Assembly: GCA_003646705.1 (NCBI GenBank)
Contig: QMLK01000099.1
Span: forward strand, 1 to 5,117
Source of the DNA: Deltaproteobacteria bacterium
GTDB taxonomy: Bacteria > Desulfobacterota > B13-G15
Length of the DNA: 5,117 nt
Direction: 5' to 3'
Each line of letters starts with the position of its first letter. Position 1 is the stretch's first letter. Under the pieces are notes generated by a model. It was given only the letters and a program-made list of their open reading frames with translations. It did no database searches and was not told the DNA's origin. This document shows, piece after piece, positions 1 through 5,117 of this stretch. Both the position numbers and the translations under genes were made by a program.

Positions 1-419
1 CCCCTGGTGAACCCTACAGCCTTGAAGAAGGAGATCAGCGTCCAGTCGTTCCAGTTCACGAGGGTGTAAATCTTCCTTATCCCTTGTTTTGAGAATTCCT
101 TCACAAGACTCTCGAATAAAAGTTTCCCGATTCCCCTCCCCTGGAACTCCGGATCGACCCCTATGGTGTCTATCCACCCGAAGGAGCTGGGGACGCCGAA
201 CTCCCACCCGCTGACGGTGCCGAGGATGAAGCCCACTACCTTGCCCTCGTACTCGGCCACCAGGGACTTGACAGGTCCTTTGATCCCCTCTTCGATCTTT
301 TGACGCCAGTAATCCGGTCTCTTGTTCCCCAGGACCTTGTAGTCGATCTGGACGATGGCCTCCAAGTCCTCCTTCCTCAGGGACCTCACCTTGACATCGC
401 TCAGGGAAAATCCACCCAT
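1..419 (-). CDS. GNAT family N-acetyltransferase, partial (3' end off the window)
   Basis: The frame starts at ATG 419-417, preceded by AGGAG (433-429), and stays open to the left edge, giving 139 complete residues. Reading it by hand gives MGGFSLSDVKVRSLRKEDLE at the N-terminus, with the typical GNAT beta1-alpha1 opening. Residues 53-69 (LVAEYEGKVVGFILGTV) form the central strands. Motif A is IDTIGVDPEFQGRGIGKLLF at 83-102, whose QGRGIGK (93-99) is the acetyl-CoA pyrophosphate loop. Motif B-like YTLVNWNDWTLISFFKAVGF follows at 118-137. Single-domain members usually have about 150-165 residues, so perhaps 15-25 are missing. The substrate is unknown: it may acetylate a small molecule or a protein N-terminus or lysine, and nothing visible decides this. 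It lies 28 bp after secG on the same strand, so it may be the last gene of the unit or the first of another. Bases 61-120 dip to about 37% G+C. Confidence 0.9.
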   Translation of the reverse strand, partial: MGGFSLSDVKVRSLRKEDLEAIVQIDYKVLGNKRPDYWRQKIEEGIKGPVKSLVAEYEGKVVGFILGTVSGWEFGVPSSFGWIDTIGVDPEFQGRGIGKLLFESLVKEFSKQGIRKIYTLVNWNDWTLISFFKAVGFTR

Positions 420-447
420 CTTCCCCCTCTCCTGAGCTTTTTGGGCT

Positions 448-741
448 CTACTTCCCCCTTGGTGCTGGTGCCTCCTGGCGGGGCACCTCGTCCACCACCG
501 TCTTGACCACCGGCCTGGAGGTGAAGACGGTCAGCAGCAGCGACGTGACCATGAAGATGATGGCCACCGCCGTGGTCACCTTGGCGAGAAACCCCGCTGG
601 TCCGGCGCTGCCGAAGATGGTGCTTGAGGCCCCCCCTCCGAAGACCGCCCCTATCTCAGCCCCCCGGCCCGTCTGGACCAGCACCACGACGATGAGCAAA
701 AGGCAGACGAAGACGTGAATGCCCAGTAGCAAACCGCTCAT
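448..741 (-). CDS. secG: Preprotein translocase subunit SecG
   Basis: This 97-residue protein has the two-helix layout of SecG: hydrophobic segments at about residues 3-22 and 53-73, separated by the family signature [18 protein letters not shown] (22-39) and [15 protein letters not shown] (40-54). The tail after 75 is short, polar and Pro-rich. Known role: it is the small inner-membrane subunit of the SecYEG channel and assists SecA-driven protein export. The ATG at 741 shares 4 bp with the tpiA stop (ATGA), and AGGAGGT lies 4 nt upstream inside the last tpiA codons, so translation is probably coupled to tpiA. The tpiA-secG pairing is widespread and likely a matter of shared expression, since no biochemical link is known. 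The TAG stop (450-448) is followed by 28 bp before the acetyltransferase gene. Confidence 0.95.
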   Translation of the reverse strand: MSGLLLGIHVFVCLLLIVVVLVQTGRGAEIGAVFGGGASSTIFGSAGPAGFLAKVTTAVAIIFMVTSLLLTVFTSRPVVKTVVDEVPRQEAPAPRGK

Positions 742-1499
742 CCCGACCTCCTGAACCTGACTATGCGCGAGAAGGAGTCGACCTTCAAGCTCGCCCCCCC
801 GACCAGGGCTCCATCGATATCGGCTTCGGCCATGAGGTCATCGATGTTGTCCGGCTTTACGCTGCCGCCGTACAGGATCCTCACCCCCTCTGCCACCTCC
901 TCGCCGAAGGCCTCCTTCAGCAATCCCCTGATATAGGCGTGGACCTCAGAGGCCTGTTGCGGAGTGGCGGTTCGGCCTGTACCTATGGCCCATACCGGTT
1001 CGTAGGCGATCACCACCTCTGAGACCTCTTGGGCCCCGAGCCCATCAAGGGCCCCCTCCACCTGTCCCTTGACCACCGAGAAGGTCTGGCCGGCTTCGCG
1101 CTGCTCGAGTCGCTCCCCCACGCAGATGATGGGTCGAAGGCCCACCTTCAGGAGAGCCTTGACCTTCTTGTTGACCGCCTCGTCGCTCTCCCCGAAGTGG
1201 GTCCTCCTCTCGGAGTGGCCCACTATCACATAGTGGCAGCCCACCTCCTTCAACATCGGAGGGGATACCTCGCCCGTGAAGGCCCCCTCCATCTCCCAGA
1301 AGGTGTCCTGAGCGGCGAGCTTGATGGAACTGCCTTGGAGGGCTTCCTTCACCGGCAGAAGCGACACGAAGGGTGGGGCCACTACTACCTCGGTCTCCCT
1401 TTCTCGGCCGATCTCCCGGGCGAGCTCGGCTGCAAAGGCGCGGGCCTCAGAGGGGGTCTTGTGCATCTTCCAGTTTCCGGCTATGAGCGCCTGTCGCAT
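738..1499 (-). CDS. tpiA: Triosephosphate isomerase
   Basis: The product has 253 residues, typical for the dimeric TIM-barrel enzyme that interconverts dihydroxyacetone phosphate and glyceraldehyde-3-phosphate. Seen: AGNWKMHK at residues 7-14 with Asn9 and Lys11; [12 protein letters not shown] at 72-83, the interface loop with Thr75; VGHSERR at 93-99 with catalytic His95; [11 protein letters not shown] at 165-175 with catalytic Glu167 and the mobile loop 6 after it; [10 protein letters not shown] at 209-218; and GALVGGASL at 230-238, which binds phosphate. All catalytic residues are intact. The interface motif usually written AQN reads AQD here (Asp64). The ATG at 1499 follows the pgk stop by 10 bp with GGGAGGAGAGG just before it. 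The stop TGA overlaps the secG start as ATGA. It is the third consecutive triose-phosphate gene in the row. Confidence 0.98.
   Translation of the reverse strand: MRQALIAGNWKMHKTPSEARAFAAELAREIGRERETEVVVAPPFVSLLPVKEALQGSSIKLAAQDTFWEMEGAFTGEVSPPMLKEVGCHYVIVGHSERRTHFGESDEAVNKKVKALLKVGLRPIICVGERLEQREAGQTFSVVKGQVEGALDGLGAQEVSEVVIAYEPVWAIGTGRTATPQQASEVHAYIRGLLKEAFGEEVAEGVRILYGGSVKPDNIDDLMAEADIDGALVGGASLKVDSFSRIVRFRRSG
746..752 (-). promoter_or_regulatory. Shine-Dalgarno of secG inside the tpiA 3' end
   Basis: AGGAGGT on the minus strand lies 4 nt before the secG ATG. It also encodes the Arg-Arg near the TpiA C-terminus as AGG AGG. Together with the ATGA stop-start overlap it fixes the secG start and points to coupled translation. 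Confidence 0.75.
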
Positions 1500-1509
1500 C
1501 CTCTCCTCC

Positions 1510-2691
1510 CTAACGGTCCAGGGCCGCTATCCCCGGCAGGGTCTTGCCCTCCAGCAGCTCGAGGGTGGCCCCGCCTCCGGTGGAGACGTGGGTGATCTTT
1601 TCGGCGAGGCCGAATTGGGTCACCGCCCTGACGGTGTCCCCTCCGCCCACTATCGTGGTCCCCTTGGCAGAGGCTACGGCCTCGGCCACCCCCTTGGTGC
1701 CACCCTCGAAGGGCGCCATCTCGAAGACCCCCATGGGGCCGTTCCAGAGGACGGTCTCAGCCCCTGAGATCCTCTCCGCGAAGGCCTTGACCGTCTCCGG
1801 GCCTATGTCAAGGCCTACCCACCCCCGGGGGAACTCCTCGTTCCTCACCACCTTCCTCTGGGCATCCGGACTGAACTCCTCAGCGGCGACGTGGTCCCGC
1901 GGCAGCAGGAGGTCCACCCCCTTCGCTTCGGCCTCCTTCATGATCTCCCTGGCGAGGGTGATCCTCTCCTCCTCGACCAAGGACCTACCCACGTTGTAGC
2001 CCTGGGCCCTCAAGAAGGTGTAACACATCCCCCCTCCGATCAGCAGTGCGTCCACCTTGCCGAGGAGGTGCCTTATCACCCCGATCTTGTCCGACACCTT
2101 GGCCCCCCCTAACAGGGCCACGAAGGGGCGTTGGGGCTCGGACAGAGCCCCCATCAGGTACTCGATCTCCCTCTTCATGAGGAAACCGCAGCCCACCTCC
2201 TGCACGTAGTGGGTGATCCCCTCAGTGGAGGCAGGGGCGCGATGGGCGGTCCCAAAGGCGTCGTTGATGTAGACCTCCCCGAGCCTCGCCAGGGCCTGGG
2301 CGAAGTCCGGGTCGTTCTTCTCCTCCCCTGGGTGGAACCTCAGGTTCTCCAGGAGCAGGACCTCCCCCTCCTTCAACCCCTGGGCCAGGGCCTCTACCTC
2401 TGGGCCTATGCAGTCGGGCGCCATCTTCACCTCTTGGCCGAGGAGTTCAGACAGGAGCTCGGCCACCGGCTCGAGGCTCAACTCCGCTACCACCTTGCCC
2501 TTAGGACGGCCGAGGTGAGAGGCCACCGTCAAGCGAGCCCCCCTCTCGAGGGCATAACGGATGGTGGGCAGGGCGGCCTCGATGCGGGTGGCATCCTTCA
2601 CCTTCCCCCCTTCCACGGGGACGTTGAAATCCACCCGCAGGAAGAGGGGCCGTCCGTCTATCTGCAGCTCATCGATACACCTGATGGCCAT
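1510..2691 (-). CDS. pgk: Phosphoglycerate kinase
   Basis: The protein has 393 residues, the full length of bacterial PGK, a monomeric cytosolic enzyme that moves phosphate between 1,3-bisphosphoglycerate and ADP. N-terminal substrate domain: RVDFNVP (19-25), Arg36 in [18 protein letters not shown] (58-65), [10 protein letters not shown] (115-124) and [13 protein letters not shown] (143-155). C-terminal nucleotide domain: [11 protein letters not shown] (193-203) with Lys198, LLIGGGM (216-222), [10 protein letters not shown] (315-324), VGGGDTVRA (348-356) and [10 protein letters not shown] (369-378). The ATG at 2691 is one base past the gap stop, and the weak GAGG Shine-Dalgarno lies in the last gap codons. 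The gene stops (TAG, 1512-1510) 10 bp before tpiA. It is not fused to TIM, in contrast to Thermotoga. In the motif AHRAPAS a Pro replaces the His of the common RAHAS form, but this position varies in the family. No essential residue appears lost. Confidence 0.98.
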   Translation of the reverse strand: MAIRCIDELQIDGRPLFLRVDFNVPVEGGKVKDATRIEAALPTIRYALERGARLTVASHLGRPKGKVVAELSLEPVAELLSELLGQEVKMAPDCIGPEVEALAQGLKEGEVLLLENLRFHPGEEKNDPDFAQALARLGEVYINDAFGTAHRAPASTEGITHYVQEVGCGFLMKREIEYLMGALSEPQRPFVALLGGAKVSDKIGVIRHLLGKVDALLIGGGMCYTFLRAQGYNVGRSLVEEERITLAREIMKEAEAKGVDLLLPRDHVAAEEFSPDAQRKVVRNEEFPRGWVGLDIGPETVKAFAERISGAETVLWNGPMGVFEMAPFEGGTKGVAEAVASAKGTTIVGGGDTVRAVTQFGLAEKITHVSTGGGATLELLEGKTLPGIAALDR

Positions 2692-2692
2692 C

Positions 2693-3703
<1,011 letters not shown>

Positions 3704-3705
3704 CT

Positions 3706-3714
3706 ACCTCCTTA
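3706..3714 (-). promoter_or_regulatory. Strong Shine-Dalgarno of gap
   Basis: On the minus strand the spacer between rpoZ and gap reads CCTAAGGAGGTAGGGC before the gap ATG. TAAGGAGGT is a nearly complete complement of the 16S rRNA 3' end, placed 5 nt before the start. It is the strongest site in the window and fixes the gap start. Inference: it would let gap be translated at a much higher rate than rpoZ from the same mRNA, as expected for an abundant glycolytic enzyme. Confidence 0.8.
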
Positions 3715-3716
3715 GG

Positions 3717-4031
3717 TTATTGTTCGATCTTCGCTCCCTCCATCAGAGGGACCTCGCCCTCCTCGGACGCCTTCGGGCCTTCCTCCCCTTCCTCGGGGGC
3801 CTCGAGCAGTTTCACCCTGGCCGCCTCGAGCCGTGCCTTCTCCTCTTTCGTTATGGGTAAGACCTTCCCCGCGGCGATCTCCCGCAGGGCCACGACGATG
3901 GGCTTGTTGTCGCTCTTGACCAGGGAGGGAGCCCCTTTGATCAGGAGCTTCGCCCTCTTGGTGGCGAGGATCACCAGGGCGAAACGGCTCTTTACCTGTC
4001 TTAGGCAATCCTCAACGGTTATCCTTGCCAT
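3717..4031 (-). CDS. rpoZ: DNA-directed RNA polymerase omega subunit
   Basis: This 104-residue protein opens with [10 protein letters not shown] and continues with [21 protein letters not shown] (residues 13-33; the part recognised is SRFALV..ATKRA) and [16 protein letters not shown] (42-57), the diagnostic core of omega. Known role: it binds the beta' C-terminal region and helps assemble and stabilise the core polymerase; in some bacteria it contributes to (p)ppGpp sensing. Many bacterial omegas have about 70-90 residues. Here a Glu-rich tail follows the core from about residue 77 ([17 protein letters not shown]) and makes the protein somewhat longer. The ATG at 4031 lies 5 bp after the gmk stop and has a strong AGGAGGTGA Shine-Dalgarno overlapping that stop. 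The stop TAA (3719-3717) is 16 bp before gap. It is placed, as often, directly after gmk. The identity is clear; the function of the acidic tail is unknown. Confidence 0.95.
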   Translation of the reverse strand: MARITVEDCLRQVKSRFALVILATKRAKLLIKGAPSLVKSDNKPIVVALREIAAGKVLPITKEEKARLEAARVKLLEAPEEGEEGPKASEEGEVPLMEGAKIEQ

Positions 4032-4036
4032 CTACC

Positions 4037-4045
4037 TCACCTCCT
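4037..4045 (-). promoter_or_regulatory. Shine-Dalgarno of rpoZ overlapping the gmk stop
   Basis: AGGAGGTGA on the minus strand contains the gmk stop codon TGA as its last three bases and lies 5 nt before the rpoZ ATG. It supports the rpoZ start and suggests that ribosomes ending gmk re-initiate at rpoZ. Confidence 0.75.
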
Positions 4046-4633
4046 GAGCACCCTATCCCTTTTACACCTTTCCGCCAGGACGATACTTGAGAGACGCCGA
4101 AAGGCTTCTTCAAATCGATCGTTGATCACAATATAGTCGTAAAGGTGGATCTGATCAAGCTCTTTTTGGGCGTCGGCCAGGCGCTCCTTGATGGCCTCCT
4201 CTGGGTCCTTGCCGCGTTCCCTGAGCCTCCTCTCGAGCTCCTCCATCGACGGAGGGACCACGAAGATGAGGACGGCGTCCCCCCTCAAGTCCTTCACCCT
4301 CCTTGCCCCTTGGGGGTCCAGGTCGAGGATGAGGTCCTCGTCGTCGGACAGCCGGAGGCTCTCCCAAGGGGTGCCGTAGAGGTCGCCGTGGACCTCGGCC
4401 CACTCCAGGAAGAACCCTTCCTCTGCCCTCCGCAGGAACTCCTCCTTGGAGACGAAGTGGTAGTCCTTCCCCTGCACCTCCCCGGGACGAGGGGGGCGGG
4501 TGGTGTAGGAGACGGAGAAGGCCAGGCCCTCCACCTCCTCCAGCAGCCTCCTGATGAGGGAGGTCTTGCCGGTGCCCGAGGGGGCTGAGATGACGAAGAG
4601 GATTCCCTTGGGACCCGCCTCAAGCTCCTTCAT
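4037..4633 (-). CDS. gmk: Guanylate kinase
   Basis: The product has 198 residues, the usual length for bacterial guanylate kinase, which transfers phosphate from ATP to GMP to give GDP in the cytoplasm. Seen: a P-loop SAPSGTGKT at residues 16-24 with Lys23; the GMP-binding segment [19 protein letters not shown] at 42-60; [13 protein letters not shown] at 77-89; [13 protein letters not shown] at 101-113, where the aspartate-rich strand fits the Walker B region; FVVPPS at 124-129; and the lid arginines [10 protein letters not shown] around 134-143. The ATG at 4633 lies inside the end of remA (14 bp overlap). GGAGG sits only 3 nt upstream, which is short, but no better start was found in frame upstream. 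The stop overlaps the Shine-Dalgarno of rpoZ. Position between remA and rpoZ agrees with the conserved order. All catalytic motifs are present. Confidence 0.97.
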   Translation of the reverse strand: MKELEAGPKGILFVISAPSGTGKTSLIRRLLEEVEGLAFSVSYTTRPPRPGEVQGKDYHFVSKEEFLRRAEEGFFLEWAEVHGDLYGTPWESLRLSDDEDLILDLDPQGARRVKDLRGDAVLIFVVPPSMEELERRLRERGKDPEEAIKERLADAQKELDQIHLYDYIVINDRFEEAFRRLSSIVLAERCKRDRVLRR

Positions 4634-4889
4634 CTTCCTCCGCCAAACGCTGGGCGAGGGTCTCAGGCTGCACCGCCGAGAGGATCACGTGGTCGCTGTC
4701 GGTGATTATGATGGCCCTGGTCTTGCGTCCCCGGGAGGCGTCGATCAGCTTGCCCCGTTCCCGGGCCGCCTCCTTGAGCTTCCTCATGGGGGCGGAGTTG
4801 GGGCTCACTACGGCCACAACCCGGGAGGCCACCACCACGTTGCCGAATCCCACGTTGACCAGTTTCAACCTCTTGCCCGATCCCCCCAT
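4620..4889 (-). CDS. remA: RemA/DUF370 family regulatory protein
   Basis: This 89-residue protein aligns almost end to end with Bacillus subtilis RemA as I recall it. Visible signatures are [16 protein letters not shown] (residues 8-23), VVSPNSAP (27-34), [12 protein letters not shown] (48-59) and [20 protein letters not shown] (62-81). Known for the family: in Bacillus it is a DNA-binding activator of extracellular-matrix and osmoprotection genes that assembles into a ring-shaped oligomer. Arg18 and Pro29, known there from loss-of-function alleles, correspond to Arg23 and Pro34 here. Bacillus Arg50 corresponds to Arg55, and Arg51 to Lys56. The ATG at 4889 follows the yicC stop by 4 bp, with a GGAG Shine-Dalgarno overlapping that stop. 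Its 3' end overlaps gmk by 14 bp in another frame. The N-terminus has about five more residues than Bacillus RemA. Its target genes in this organism cannot be inferred. Confidence 0.93.
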   Translation of the reverse strand: MGGSGKRLKLVNVGFGNVVVASRVVAVVSPNSAPMRKLKEAARERGKLIDASRGRKTRAIIITDSDHVILSAVQPETLAQRLAEEDEGA

Positions 4890-4893
4890 CTGC

Positions 4894-5117
4894 TCACTCC
4901 ACGTTCTGGACCTGTTCCCGTAGCTTCTCTATCTCCTCCTTGATGGCCAAGACCCTCTGGACTATCTCCAGGTCGTTGGCCTTGGAGCCTATGGTGTTGG
5001 TCTCGCGGTTCATCTCCTGCAAGAGGAAGTCCAGGGCCCTCCCCACCGGTCCTTCCCCCTGGAGGCGCCTCCGGAACTCCTCCAGATGGCTGCGAAGCCT
5101 CACCCCCTCCTCGGTGA
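4894..5117 (-). CDS. yicC: YicC/YloC family endoribonuclease, C-terminal part (5' end off the window)
   Basis: Seen: an open frame enters from the right edge and ends at TGA (4896-4894), giving 73 complete residues. The codon at 5103-5101 is GTG and is an internal Val, not the start, because the frame stays open to the edge. The residues match the conserved DUF1732 C-terminus of YicC proteins: RLRSHLEEF, then [27 protein letters not shown], and the closing [13 protein letters not shown]. The family is usually about 290 residues, so roughly three quarters is missing. Known for the family: E. coli YicC and Bacillus YloC are cytoplasmic endoribonucleases, and YicC takes part in small-RNA turnover. 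Context: it is the most upstream gene visible, followed after 4 bp by remA, the classic yicC-remA-gmk order. Its promoter would lie outside the window. Family assignment is firm; activity in this organism is inferred. Confidence 0.93.
   Translation of the reverse strand, partial: TEEGVRLRSHLEEFRRRLQGEGPVGRALDFLLQEMNRETNTIGSKANDLEIVQRVLAIKEEIEKLREQVQNVE

Noticed and set aside
434..448. Small inverted repeat GAGC...GCTC between secG and the acetyltransferase gene as a terminator
   Set aside because: The stem is only 4 bp, and no T-run follows it on the minus strand, so it does not support an intrinsic terminator.
1497..1512. Possible PGK-TIM fusion by frameshift, as in Thermotoga
   Set aside because: The pgk frame closes with TAG, tpiA has its own ATG and a good Shine-Dalgarno, and I see no slippery run at the junction. 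Two separate proteins explain the sequence.
1029..1595. 188-codon open frame on the plus strand opposite tpiA and the end of pgk
   Set aside because: It lies antisense to two certain genes, has a low-complexity His/Leu/Gly-rich translation with no recognisable domain, and is what a G+C-rich gene produces on its opposite strand.
2204..2264. AHRAPAS instead of AHRAHAS in PGK as a sign of altered activity
   Set aside because: This second position is not invariant; E. coli PGK also lacks His there as I recall, and all core substrate and nucleotide motifs are intact.
5101..5103. GTG as the start of a small separate gene at the right edge
   Set aside because: The frame is open upstream to the edge (Thr-Glu-Glu-Gly precede), and the residues match the C-terminus of YicC, so the GTG is an internal Val.

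Overview
The window is a compact, single-strand block of bacterial housekeeping genes. All nine genes are read on the minus strand, so transcription runs from the right edge to the left edge. In that order they are: the 3' end of a yicC/yloC-family endoribonuclease gene (cut by the right edge), remA (DUF370), gmk, rpoZ, gap, pgk, tpiA, secG, and the 5' part of a GNAT acetyltransferase gene (cut by the left edge). Junctions run from a 14 bp overlap to a 28 bp gap, and most starts carry a clear Shine-Dalgarno sequence that overlaps or abuts the stop codon of the gene before. No junction shows a convincing promoter or intrinsic terminator, so the whole block is most simply read as one operon or one long read-through unit. 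No stretch of 300 bases lacks a gene. I saw no tRNA, rRNA, mobile element, CRISPR array or phage feature.

The right half (about 3717-5117) holds RNA-related and regulatory functions: YicC (RNA cleavage), RemA (DNA-binding regulator in Bacillus), guanylate kinase (GMP to GDP) and RNA polymerase omega. The order yicC-remA-gmk-rpoZ is a well-known conserved cluster, as in Bacillus yloC-remA-gmk-yloH. The left half (about 448-3700) holds three consecutive enzymes of triose-phosphate metabolism, GAPDH, PGK and TIM, followed by SecG of the Sec translocon. The gap-pgk-tpiA-secG order is also common. What stands out mildly is the direct joining of the two conserved clusters, with only 16 bp between rpoZ and gap.

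The DNA is G+C-rich (about 60% or more by eye) and its coding strand is purine-rich, with frequent GAG, AAG and AGG codons. The co-occurrence of RemA, YicC, a stand-alone tpiA next to secG, and this GNAT type resembles what I recall of anaerobic or thermophilic lineages such as Desulfobacterota (former Deltaproteobacteria). That placement is an inference with low confidence, since the genes are too universal to fix a phylum by eye. I found no undescribed system here. The observations below are modest and concern gene organisation, translation signals and small sequence peculiarities.
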